Assembly (NCBI GenBank): GCA_020061305.1
Contig: JAGUYM010000001.1
Location: 1-45,918, forward strand
Length of the DNA: 45,918 nt
Source of the DNA: Candidatus Woesebacteria bacterium
GTDB taxonomy: Bacteria; Patescibacteriota; Microgenomatia; UBA8517
Direction of reading: 5' to 3'
Positions within the stretch are counted from its first letter, which is position 1; each line of letters starts with the position of its first letter. A program made the translations under genes and the position numbers. Positions 15,856-23,240 of this stretch are shown piece by piece. A model generated the notes under the pieces. It searched no databases, was not told the DNA's origin, and saw nothing but the letters and a program-made list of their open reading frames with translations.

Positions 15856-15900
15856 TTTTAATTTAATTTATTTTAATTTAATTTATTTTAATTTAATTTT
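15856..15900. repeat. Three tandem 15-bp AT repeats
   Basis: The unit TTTTAATTTAATTTA occurs three times in direct succession (the last copy ends in T). It contains no G or C, lies just upstream of the 94-residue gene, and could act as an UP-like element for its promoter. Confidence 0.85.
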
Positions 15901-15924
15901 TATCTTGACTCATTTTGACAACTA

Positions 15925-15962
15925 ATGGGCTATGTCTTTGTGTTGGCATAGCCCATTTTTTT
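15925..15962 (+). terminator. Intrinsic terminator without a plus-strand gene
   Basis: ATGGGCTATG (15925-15934) pairs with CATAGCCCAT (15947-15956) around a 12-base loop, and a run of seven T follows on the plus strand. The known genes on both sides are on the minus strand; there the stem is not followed by a T-run, though the preceding A-run could make it weakly bidirectional for the 74-residue gene. Confidence 0.7.
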
Positions 15963-16185
15963 AATCGGTGTTGAATGAAAATATAATAGGAAGGGATAAT
16001 CCCATTCCAATGAAAATCAATCCAACACCACCAATGTCATCAAAGATCAATTCTATTGAGCTCAAAAATACAACCATCCCAAAAAAAATGATCATTATCA
16101 TGACAACAACAAACGGGCCCATCTCTTCAATCCCTCGAACATACTTTTTGGCCAACAGCTTCAGCACTTGAATTAAAAAACTCAT
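15961..16185 (-). CDS. Two-helix small membrane protein, unknown
   Basis: A 74-residue protein with a basic amphipathic N-terminus (LLAKKYVRGIEE) and two transmembrane helices (about 23-42 and 50-70). No family is recognised. The ATG is preceded by AAAGGAGTGT, a strong Shine-Dalgarno site, which favours it being real. Its stop codon lies inside the T-run of the hairpin at 15925-15962, so that hairpin probably also ends its transcript. Confidence 0.6.
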   Translation of the reverse strand: MSFLIQVLKLLAKKYVRGIEEMGPFVVVMIMIIFFGMVVFLSSIELIFDDIGGVGLIFIGMGLSLPIIFSFNTD

Positions 16186-16266
16186 TTTACACTCCTTTGT
16201 TTTATTTCAAAATGTCTTGGCTATATCTTGTATACTACTAAATAAAGTACTAACATATAAGACATT

Positions 16267-17253
16267 ATGAGGACATTTAACATACCATTTAGCTTTGTAT
16301 CAAGTCCTGAAACTGAAAAGGAAAGACTTTTATACACTTCTGGGATGGTTGCTGACGGTTTTTATTCCCGTCATGAATATTTGATTACCCCGTCTCCAAT
16401 AGATCGTTTTAAAGAAAAATGCATTGTTTTACCTGAATTAATTAAAAATGTTAGTCAAGAATTTTGGAGGGAGGCAACTTGGGGAGGTCAATTTATGCCA
16501 AAAAAAATAACTGAAAGGATGTGGAACGAGACAAAAGATATTAACCTATCACCAGTTAACCTGAAAATTATTAATAAATTTAAAGATGAATGGCGAAAAA
16601 TTGAAAGTGAAACTTGGAAAGCAATTGCACCTTACTTCCCTAACGAAATTAAGTGGGTTAAAAGCTTGGAAGTAAGGATTACTAAAATTGGCTCACTGGG
16701 GTCACATTATTTGTTGGATAAAAAAGGGGGTCAAAATCTAATTATCAACATACGGGAAGATTCTAATGCAAAAGAGATAGTAAATTTATTAATATTGGCT
16801 TTGACATATCCTCAAGCTGATGATTTGAACCTTTCTTTTACAAAACGCCTGGCAGTTAGAAATTTCATTCTTTCAAGACCTGCCTTTAAAAAAATTTATC
16901 CTGATTTCAAAATATTTGACAAAAAAATTCCTGTGAGTTTAAAAAGAAAAAGTGATGAATATATAAAGTATATGGGAATCCCCAATTTGATAGATCCAAT
17001 TACCCAAATAAATAAAAATTTGGCAATTTTTGGAATTAAAGAGGGAAAATTGTTAAAAGAGATGATAGACAAGAGAGGTGAAATTGTAACCTATGATGAC
17101 ATTGCAGATCTTATTTGGGGCGAAGGAAGATTTAAAAGCTACTGGGCAATAAACAAGCTCGTTCAAAGGATTCAAAAAAAGATTGACTCTTTAAATATTT
17201 TATTAAAAATTGATGGGGTTAGAGGGATAGGTTATATTTTAAACGATTTTTAA
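16267..17253 (+). CDS. Protein with C-terminal OmpR/PhoB-type winged helix
   Basis: A 328-residue protein. The last ~90 residues match the trans_reg_C winged helix: LLKEMIDKRGEIVTYDDIAD (about 250-269), LIWGE, the recognition helix YWAINKLVQRIQKKID and the wing DGVRGIGYIL at the very end. The N-terminal 230 residues are not a receiver domain and I do not recognise them; they hold no transmembrane helix and include the strand-rich part VRITKIGSLGSHYLLDKKGG. It is therefore an orphan regulator with a private sensing domain. Its 3' end overlaps the convergent Ca2+-ATPase gene by 35 bases. Its target is unknown. Confidence 0.75.
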   Translation: MRTFNIPFSFVSSPETEKERLLYTSGMVADGFYSRHEYLITPSPIDRFKEKCIVLPELIKNVSQEFWREATWGGQFMPKKITERMWNETKDINLSPVNLKIINKFKDEWRKIESETWKAIAPYFPNEIKWVKSLEVRITKIGSLGSHYLLDKKGGQNLIINIREDSNAKEIVNLLILALTYPQADDLNLSFTKRLAVRNFILSRPAFKKIYPDFKIFDKKIPVSLKRKSDEYIKYMGIPNLIDPITQINKNLAIFGIKEGKLLKEMIDKRGEIVTYDDIADLIWGEGRFKSYWAINKLVQRIQKKIDSLNILLKIDGVRGIGYILNDF

Positions 17254-19711
17254 TTTGCCCTAAGAGTCTGGCCGCAAGAAAAGCGATGAAGGAATATATG
17301 AGTACTTCAACCAAACCTATGGGTGAAATGTGTACCAATCCAAAGGCTTTTTGAAGCAAGGGGTTATAAATTATTAATGGATGCAATATTAAAGGAAAAA
17401 TAAAGGCGACAACAAAAACAGGACTTAACAAATACTTTATACTTTTTGAAAATTTTCTCCTACCAATAAAAAGATCAAGAAGTATAAAATGCTGAAAAAA
17501 AACAACGATTGTAAAAATGTAAGAGATGTTTTTCCCCAACAAACCCATTATTCCCGCCAAGGCCATGCCAATTATTCCAATTGCAAAAAGATAGAAACCA
17601 TCGGCTTTATTTAAAAAACTACCCCCCCTTTCTATTTTATCGCCCTTCCCAAGCCCTGGAGAAAAAGCAAATGAGATGGCAGGAAGTCCATCAGTTACCA
17701 CATTTATATACAAAAGTTGAATTGGAGTTAAAAGAGGAAGATTAAAGGAAAGAGACAAAATTACATAAAACACTTCCCCAATATTACAAGAGAGCAAATA
17801 TTTAATGGCGTGTTTGATGCGTATAAATATGTTTCGCCCCTCCAAAACAGCATCTACTAAAGTCGCAAAGTTGTCATCTGTTAATACAATATGGGACACA
17901 TCCTTAGCGACATCTGTTCCAGTTAAACCCATGGAAAGCCCAACATCTGCCTTTTTCAAAGCCAAACAATCATTCACCCCATCCCCTGTTACAGCAACAA
18001 CTTTGCCCATTTTTTGAAAAAGAGAAACAATTCTTAATTTATCTTCGGGGAAAACTCTGGCAAAAACTTTTACTCTAGGTAAAACTCTTAACAAATCTTC
18101 ATCAGAATAATTTCTAATCTCATCGCCACTTAAGATCTCATCTCCCTTTTTTAAAATTCCAGCTTCCCTAGCTATCACTTCGGCAGTTATGGGCCCATCA
18201 CCGGTTATCATAACCACATCGACACCCATTTTGTGAGACATGGAAACAGCCGAGGGAATTTCTTTTCTTAATGGATCAGCAATTCCTACAAAACCCAAAA
18301 AGCACTGGTTTTTTTCCAAATTACCGCTTTTATGCTCCTTATTTGAAAAGGCAATTACTCTTAAACCTTTCTTGGCAAAATTGTTTAACTGTTTTTGTAT
18401 TAATTGCTTCATTTTTTCGTTTAATGGTTTTTTTGTATTTCCTACCAGGATATGAGTGCATATAGATAGTATTGATTCTGGGGAACCTTTTGACAAAACC
18501 AGCTTCTCTTGGCCGTGAACTGCGACGACGGTCATTCTTTTGGTCAGAGGACTAAAACTTATTTCTTCAACTTTTTGCCATTCGGATCTTTTTTGTTCAT
18601 AGGACATTTTTCCATATTTTTCATTCATTATTAAAAGTGCTCCTTCTGTTGTATCCCCTAAAACATCAAAATCATTGTTTTCTTTTTTGACTAAGGATGC
18701 TGTAGAACATAAACTTGAAGTCAGCAAAATCTTGTCAAGGGCTAATTTCCCTCGATGCCAAATTTCTTTAACTCGCATTTGATTTGTAGTTAAAGTCCCC
18801 GTTTTATCGGTTGCAATTAAGTTTAAAGAGCCCATTGCTTCTATTGAATCAAGTTTTCTGACAATTGCCTTCTTTTTAGACATCTGTAGAACCCCAATTG
18901 AAAGTATAACCGTCATAACAGCCGGCAAACCTTCAGGAATGGCAGCAACAGCAACGCTGACAGACATTAAAAAACTTTCAAATAAATTTGATGTTTTTAA
19001 ATAAGACAACCAAAAAACAACAAGAGAGATAATAATCCCTAAAACACCCAAAACCTTGGCAAATTGTTCAAGTTTTTTCTGAAGCGGGGTTTTTGCTTGT
19101 TTTATTTCCTTTAATCCTGTTGAAATCTTGCCAAAATATGTATCTTTTCCTGTTTTTTGTATTAATACATAAGCACTTCCAGCCGAGACAACTGTTCCAG
19201 TTAAAACTTTTTCAGTTTTTTTATCTCCCTCCCTTTTGGGTACAGGCAGGGATTCCCCTGTAATTGAAGCCTCATTTACTTCGAAATGATTTGACTTAAT
19301 AATTTTTCCATCGGCAGGAATTTTTGACCCTTCTTCCAAAAAAATTAAATCACCGGGAACTAAAAATTTTGCCTCAATTTCAATCTCACTACCGTCTCTT
19401 TTCACCCTAACCATACTTTTTAACCAACTTTTAAGTAAAGAGAGTGATTTTTCAGCTTTAAACTCTTGATAAAAACCAAAAAAGGCATTCATTAAAACAA
19501 TTGAAAAAATCAAAATCGAATCAAGCTGTTCTCCAAGCAGTAGGGATATGATAGAAGCAATAATTAAAATAACTATCAAAAAATTGTTAAACTGGGATAG
19601 AAAAACTTTTAGGATGTTAAATTTGCTTTCTCCCTCAAGTTGATTTAGACCATACTGATTAAGAAGTTTTTCTGCATCTTTAGAATTTAAACCTAAATTT
19701 TGAATATTCAT
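17219..19711 (-). CDS. P-type Ca2+-transporting ATPase (PIIA, SERCA/PMR1-like)
   Basis: An 830-residue cation pump. The actuator motif TGES is at 151-154, the phosphorylated Asp302 in DKTGTLT, the nucleotide-domain KGSPESIL near 410, and the hinge VAVTGDGVNDCLALKKADVG near 570. Ca2+ ligands expected for SERCA-type pumps are present: PEGLP in M4 (259-263), CNIGEV in M5 (Asn, Glu) and YINVVTDGLP in M6 (Asn, Thr, Asp). It therefore exports Ca2+ (possibly Mn2+) at the cost of ATP. Its start overlaps the end of uppS by four bases, so the two form an operon. With the NCKX exchanger it is the second Ca2+ efflux system in the window. Confidence 0.93.
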   Translation of the reverse strand: MNIQNLGLNSKDAEKLLNQYGLNQLEGESKFNILKVFLSQFNNFLIVILIIASIISLLLGEQLDSILIFSIVLMNAFFGFYQEFKAEKSLSLLKSWLKSMVRVKRDGSEIEIEAKFLVPGDLIFLEEGSKIPADGKIIKSNHFEVNEASITGESLPVPKREGDKKTEKVLTGTVVSAGSAYVLIQKTGKDTYFGKISTGLKEIKQAKTPLQKKLEQFAKVLGVLGIIISLVVFWLSYLKTSNLFESFLMSVSVAVAAIPEGLPAVMTVILSIGVLQMSKKKAIVRKLDSIEAMGSLNLIATDKTGTLTTNQMRVKEIWHRGKLALDKILLTSSLCSTASLVKKENNDFDVLGDTTEGALLIMNEKYGKMSYEQKRSEWQKVEEISFSPLTKRMTVVAVHGQEKLVLSKGSPESILSICTHILVGNTKKPLNEKMKQLIQKQLNNFAKKGLRVIAFSNKEHKSGNLEKNQCFLGFVGIADPLRKEIPSAVSMSHKMGVDVVMITGDGPITAEVIAREAGILKKGDEILSGDEIRNYSDEDLLRVLPRVKVFARVFPEDKLRIVSLFQKMGKVVAVTGDGVNDCLALKKADVGLSMGLTGTDVAKDVSHIVLTDDNFATLVDAVLEGRNIFIRIKHAIKYLLSCNIGEVFYVILSLSFNLPLLTPIQLLYINVVTDGLPAISFAFSPGLGKGDKIERGGSFLNKADGFYLFAIGIIGMALAGIMGLLGKNISYIFTIVVFFQHFILLDLFIGRRKFSKSIKYLLSPVFVVAFIFPLILHPLIIYNPLLQKAFGLVHISPIGLVEVLIYSFIAFLAARLLGQIKNRLKYNLSL

Positions 19712-20934
19712 GCCACACGTTCTTTAAGTGCCGAGTAATATTTCTCCAGATAATCCTCTGCAGATTTCCAGTCTCCTTTATTTTTAGCAACATTTGCCAA
19801 GACTCTAAGGTGAGCTGCTTTTGCAGCTTGAAAAAGACTTATTCTATAAACTTCTGCCAAGTGTTCCTGTGTTAGTTCTTCGCTTTCTCCTTTTTTCTTT
19901 CTTAATTCAACTTCTAATGAAGCAACAATTTCAGGTTCAAATGCAAGTTTTAATTCAGATTTCAAAAGTTTATAAAACTTTTTAAGTGAATTTTTAGCTT
20001 TATCAAATTTGTTTTTATCCTGATACTTTAAAGCATAAAGCATATAGCCTGCCGCACTAACAGCTAGTTTTCTAGAAAGTCCAAACTGCTCTTTTATGTG
20101 TCTTACAGCGTAAGTCATAAATCCTACATCTTCCGGGATCTTTCCCAGACGCCACCATTTAAGTTCTAAATTGGCGACAAGTTTAGGGTCAAATGTAAAA
20201 TGTTCAACTGCATCGTTGCCCCCAAATCTTCTTCGTCTTCTACTATAATCTAAAATAGCCTCTTTTAACTTTTCGGGGGTAAAATCTGGAAGGTGAACAT
20301 CACTATATAAATACTCTGCATATACCATCTGCCAAGGCAACAAACCGGATGTTCTTTGTTCGCCTGATGTCCTAATAAACAAATCTGGGTTTGGATATGG
20401 TTGGTTGTGGGTATCAAGGTATTTTTCAAATGTAACTTCATCAATATTTTTTAGTCCATCATCAATGACTTTTTGGATTGCTCTGACAATTTCGCTTCTA
20501 CCTCCGTAATCAACAGCTAAATTATAGATATGATTCTTTTTATATTTTGCAGTCTCAGATTCAATTTTAACCAGCATTTTTCTAATATCTTCTGGGAGCC
20601 TATCTTTGCGGCCAAGATGCACCAAAGCAACTTTATCTTTGTGAAATTCTTTTTCTTTTTCTTTTAGCGCTTTACGAAATAGATCCATAATTGCATCAAT
20701 TTCTTCTTTTGGTCTGTCCCAATTTTCAGTTGACCATGCCCAAACTGTAAAGGTATGTACTCCCAAATCTCTTACAGATTTTGCCAATTTCTCAATTGCC
20801 AAATAGCCATTGTAGTGGCCCTCCCAAGGTTTTAACCCCCTAGCCCTTGCCCATCTCCTGTTACCATCCAAAATCATTGCAACATGATTTGGAATTACAG
20901 TGTCTTTTGGAAGTTTAATGGTAGTTTCAGACAT
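19708..20934 (-). CDS. uppS: Undecaprenyl (cis-prenyl) diphosphate synthase with helical C-terminal extension
   Basis: A 408-residue protein. Residues 1-240 are a cis-prenyltransferase: MILDGNRRWAR with the catalytic Asp23, the WAWSTENW block (65-72), YGGRSEIVRA (143-152), and PDLFIRTSGEQR (183-194) followed by WQMVYAEYLY. Normal UppS ends near 240-250. Here about 165 additional residues follow, rich in Lys, Glu, Ala and Leu and predicted as several helices, with no transmembrane segment and some resemblance to helical repeats (GDWKSAEDYLEKYYSAL near the end). The enzyme makes the C55 carrier for wall glycans. The extension may dock a partner. The extended -10 at 20944-20952 leaves a 2-3 base leader. 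Confidence 0.9.
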   Translation of the reverse strand: MSETTIKLPKDTVIPNHVAMILDGNRRWARARGLKPWEGHYNGYLAIEKLAKSVRDLGVHTFTVWAWSTENWDRPKEEIDAIMDLFRKALKEKEKEFHKDKVALVHLGRKDRLPEDIRKMLVKIESETAKYKKNHIYNLAVDYGGRSEIVRAIQKVIDDGLKNIDEVTFEKYLDTHNQPYPNPDLFIRTSGEQRTSGLLPWQMVYAEYLYSDVHLPDFTPEKLKEAILDYSRRRRRFGGNDAVEHFTFDPKLVANLELKWWRLGKIPEDVGFMTYAVRHIKEQFGLSRKLAVSAAGYMLYALKYQDKNKFDKAKNSLKKFYKLLKSELKLAFEPEIVASLEVELRKKKGESEELTQEHLAEVYRISLFQAAKAAHLRVLANVAKNKGDWKSAEDYLEKYYSALKERVA

Positions 20935-20943
20935 GTGAGAATA

Positions 20944-20990
20944 ATTATACCACTTTTACAAATTTGACAACTAATATTATCTATTATAAA
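20944..20990. promoter_or_regulatory. Divergent promoters of uppS and abiE
   Basis: Minus strand: extended -10 TGGTATAAT (20944-20952) with TTGTCA at 20965-20970. Plus strand: TTGACA at 20964-20969 with TATAAA at 20985-20990. The two -35 boxes share five bases, so polymerase can occupy only one side at a time. On the plus side the start falls near 20997-21000, at the AbiEi ATG. Confidence 0.55.
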
Positions 20991-20999
20991 CTGCAGGTA

Positions 21000-21566
21000 A
21001 TGAAAAATCTTACCTACAGTATAAATAAACTACCCCAAACAATATTTACTACTAGAGAAATAGCCATAATTTTATCTGAAACAAATCCTGATATTGTTAA
21101 ATCTAAAATTAATTACTATGTTAAAAGGGGTGAATTGTTTTCAATCAAGCGTGGAATTTATAGCAAAGATGAAACTTTTAACGAATGTGAGTTAGCAACT
21201 AAACTTTATACCCCATCATACGTAAGTTTTGAGACAATTTTGGCTAGACACGGAATAGTATTTCAATATGATAGCCGTGTCCACTGCGCCAGCTATGTAA
21301 CAAGAGAATTGAAAGTTAAAGATGTAAAAATTTATTATAAAAGTATAAAACGAGAAATTTTATCTAACCCAATGGGAATTATATATACAAACTACTACCC
21401 CGAGGCAACCGCAGAAAGAGCATTTTTAGATACGATATATGTTTTTGGCAAAAGACATTTTGATAATTTAAGTCCAATAGATTTTGAAAAATGTCAAAAC
21501 ATGCTTTCTGTCTATGAAGGTACTATAACTAAAAAGGATTTAAAAAAATATGCTAGATATTACTAA
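21000..21566 (+). CDS. abiEi: AbiEi-type antitoxin / transcriptional repressor
   Basis: A 188-residue protein of the type IV antitoxin family. The N-terminal winged helix (about residues 10-50: FTTREIAIILSE, KSKINYYVKRGELFSIKRGIYS) and the following TPSYVSFETILARHGI are typical of COG5340. It would bind its own promoter and neutralise the toxin encoded next. The start at 21000 was chosen over an in-frame ATG 12 codons upstream because that codon lies inside the -35 box; the chosen ATG is at the predicted transcription start. The toxin gene begins 17 bases before the stop. Confidence 0.82.
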   Translation: MKNLTYSINKLPQTIFTTREIAIILSETNPDIVKSKINYYVKRGELFSIKRGIYSKDETFNECELATKLYTPSYVSFETILARHGIVFQYDSRVHCASYVTRELKVKDVKIYYKSIKREILSNPMGIIYTNYYPEATAERAFLDTIYVFGKRHFDNLSPIDFEKCQNMLSVYEGTITKKDLKKYARYY

Positions 21567-22239
21567 ACACAGAGAAATAATGCTTGACGCCCTTAAAACA
21601 ATTTTTAAAGACAGTTTGCTGGGTCCAATTTTAGGATTTAAAGGCGGAACATTACTTTATATTCAATACAATTTAAATCGTTTTAGCGTTGACCTTGATT
21701 TTGACCTTCTTGATCCTAAAAAAGAAGATTTAGTTTTACCCCGTCTTAAGAAAGTACTTAAAAATATAGGCACATTAGTAGAACAATCAAACAAAAGATT
21801 TACATTATTTACACTACTTAATTATGGCAAGGGTCAAAGAAATTTAAAAATTGAAATTAGTAAAAGAAACTTGGGAAACAAATATAAAGTATCAAATTAT
21901 TTAGGTATACCTATCCAAACCATGCTTGAGGAGGATATTTTTGCAAATAAACTGGTTGCACTAACTACACGAAAAGAACCAGTCAACAGAGATGTCTTTG
22001 ATACTTGGTTTTTACTTAAAAATCATTGGGATATAAATTGGAATATTGTTAAAAATAGAACTGGACTAGAGAAAAAAGAATATGTAGAAAAGTGTATTAA
22101 CTATCTTGAAAATTGGCCACTTAAAAATGATGTTCTTAATGGTTTGGGAGAACTTGTTGATAATAAAACCAAATTTTTTATAAAAAAAGATTTAATAAAA
22201 GACACCATTTTCTACCTCAAGGCAAATTTTTTAAGTTAA
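21550..22239 (+). CDS. abiEii: AbiEii-type nucleotidyltransferase toxin
   Basis: A 229-residue protein of the AbiEii/AbiGii (PF08843-like) family. The nucleotidyltransferase signature GFKGGTLLYIQYNLNRFSVD (about 29-48), continuing LDFDL, provides the GG and the metal-binding Asp pair, and the later KLVALTTRKEPVNRDVFDTW (about 138-157) is the conserved RD..D motif. Such toxins stop growth by pyrimidine addition to tRNA or a similar nucleotide transfer, and defend against phage as abortive infection. Overlap with the antitoxin gene supports one operon. All key residues are present, so it looks functional. Confidence 0.85.
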   Translation: MLDITKHREIMLDALKTIFKDSLLGPILGFKGGTLLYIQYNLNRFSVDLDFDLLDPKKEDLVLPRLKKVLKNIGTLVEQSNKRFTLFTLLNYGKGQRNLKIEISKRNLGNKYKVSNYLGIPIQTMLEEDIFANKLVALTTRKEPVNRDVFDTWFLLKNHWDINWNIVKNRTGLEKKEYVEKCINYLENWPLKNDVLNGLGELVDNKTKFFIKKDLIKDTIFYLKANFLS

Positions 22240-22252
22240 GAAAACTTACTTG

Positions 22253-22335
22253 GAGTTGAGAACTGTTTTTTTTGATGTTTAAACATTTGCGCGCGCATTT
22301 GCATGCTATGTTTAAACCTCACCAGTCCTCAACTC
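22253..22335. repeat. Nested inverted repeat between convergent genes
   Basis: Outer arms GAGTTGAGAACTG (22253-22265) and CAGTCCTCAACTC (22323-22335) match at 12 of 13 positions; inner arms GTTTAAACAT (22277-22286) and ATGTTTAAAC (22308-22317) match fully and enclose a loop with GCGCGCGC and GCATGC. It lies between the toxin gene and the next minus-strand gene and may end transcription from both sides. Confidence 0.65.
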
Positions 22336-22345
22336 TTTTGAACAA

Positions 22346-22606
22346 TTATCTCACTTTTTTCATTGCCCCCTTTGTAGAGTGTGCCAACGGCTTCGGCATA
22401 GTGGTACTGACGAGAACCCAGCCCGGGAAACGTAGAGGTTTGATTGATCCTCTCTGCCATTGATAGGTACGATTGTTCGAATCGTAACCAAATTCACCCA
22501 CCAGCTTGATCATCCGCCCATTCAATGCACGGGTGTTGAACAGCTTGGCTTCTTCAACCGCGAGCTCAACATCTACTTTCTGTTTCGTACTCAAAGCAGC
22601 TTTCAT
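22346..22606 (-). CDS. Small basic protein, unknown
   Basis: An 86-residue protein with no recognised family. The N-terminal half is a charged helix (KQKVDVELAVEEAKLFNTRA), followed by likely strands (MIKLVGEFGYDSNNRTYQWQ) and a basic end. There is no signal peptide. The ATG follows AAGGAGTTTGTA, a strong Shine-Dalgarno site, and the coding DNA is GC-richer than its neighbours, as in the 12.4-12.8 kb gene. It has a clear promoter (TTGCAA-18-TATAAT, 22697-22668). The real-gene call rests on promoter, ribosome-binding site and composition, not on homology. Confidence 0.6.
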   Translation of the reverse strand: MKAALSTKQKVDVELAVEEAKLFNTRALNGRMIKLVGEFGYDSNNRTYQWQRGSIKPLRFPGWVLVSTTMPKPLAHSTKGAMKKVR

Positions 22607-22667
22607 TACAAACTCCTTATTTTAATTTCCGCTTCAATGTGCGATTCCGTTGCTTTACGGTACAGGT

Positions 22668-22715
22668 ATTATAGGTTATTAGATTATTGCATTGCAAGTT
22701 TAGTTAATATATACT
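22668..22715. promoter_or_regulatory. Divergent promoters sharing a palindromic -35
   Basis: Minus strand: TTGCAA (22692-22697), 18 bases, TATAAT (22668-22673). Plus strand: TTGCAT (22687-22692), 17 bases, TATACT (22710-22715). Together the -35 boxes form the palindrome TTGCA-T-TGCAA. The plus-strand -10 lies 6 bases before the GTG at 22722. Confidence 0.6.
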
Positions 22716-22721
22716 ACCGAT

Positions 22722-22937
22722 GTGATAGGGAAAGAAACAGAACACCGAGGATTTAGCGTAAATTATGGTGCAAATCCTAAAGATGCCAACTTTTCAAAAA
22801 TTGGTGAATTTGAGTTGATTGGAACAGATAGATATCAATGGCAAGTAAGTGATAATGGTAAAATTATGCGAGTATTAATTATTAAAGGTGAAACCTTAGC
22901 TCCAAAACCTTTATTCAGACACAGGGGTGCACAATAA
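22722..22937 (+). CDS. Small protein, unknown, predicted leaderless
   Basis: A 71-residue protein of unknown family: KIGEFELIGTDRYQWQVSDN and KIMRVLIIKGETLAPKPLF suggest a small beta-rich fold. It starts with GTG, without a Shine-Dalgarno sequence, but with a well-spaced promoter whose -10 ends 6 bases before the start. It ends three bases before the convergent 77-residue gene. The motif TYQW/RYQWQ occurs both here and in the divergent neighbour (NRTYQWQRGS), which may be coincidence or a hint that the two are related. Confidence 0.55.
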   Translation: MIGKETEHRGFSVNYGANPKDANFSKIGEFELIGTDRYQWQVSDNGKIMRVLIIKGETLAPKPLFRHRGAQ

Positions 22938-22939
22938 AA

Positions 22940-23173
22940 TTAACCCGGTTTATATTTCGCGAGTGTTTCTCTGTATTTTTTTTCACTTACCACCTTTCCG
23001 CCAATATAATATATTCCTCCTTCATTCCACATCTCAGGCATCTGACCTTCTGCTTTAACTAATGAATTCTCCCCCCCCCGAGAATGCAGTCCCCGTTTGT
23101 GATTTGGATTAATTATTGTATTTGGTAAAGCTGCCTTATTTACTTCTGCCGATTCTACTTTATTATCTGCCAT
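22940..23173 (-). CDS. Small hydrophilic protein, unknown
   Basis: A 77-residue soluble protein without known motifs; the C-terminal part GGIYYIGGKVVSEKKYRETLAKY looks like a small strand-turn-helix unit, and the first 50 residues are polar and probably flexible. It has a good promoter on the minus strand (TTGACA at 23205-23210, 16 bases, TATAAA at 23183-23188), which would leave a leader of about three bases. Confidence comes from the promoter and from protein-like composition only. Confidence 0.5.
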   Translation of the reverse strand: MADNKVESAEVNKAALPNTIINPNHKRGLHSRGGENSLVKAEGQMPEMWNEGGIYYIGGKVVSEKKYRETLAKYKPG

Positions 23174-23182
23174 GCCCGGTAT

Positions 23183-23233
23183 TTTATAAAAACAATTATT
23201 TATTTGTCAAGAGTTGTGTCATAACTATATAAT
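23183..23233. promoter_or_regulatory. Divergent promoters with overlapping -35 boxes
   Basis: Plus strand: TTGTCA (23204-23209), 18 bases, TATAAT (23228-23233), start at about 23240-23241. Minus strand: TTGACA read from 23210 to 23205, 16 bases, TATAAA (23188-23183). Both -35 boxes are cut from the same seven bases TTGTCAA. Confidence 0.6.
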
Positions 23234-23240
23234 ACCCCTT

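Noticed and set aside
20964-20999. Longer AbiEi start (12 extra residues)
   Set aside because: The codon lies inside the -35 box of the only good promoter.
23214-23240. TTG start for the polyprenyl synthase
   Set aside because: It precedes and overlaps the -10 box; GTG at 23241 fits the promoter and the family length.
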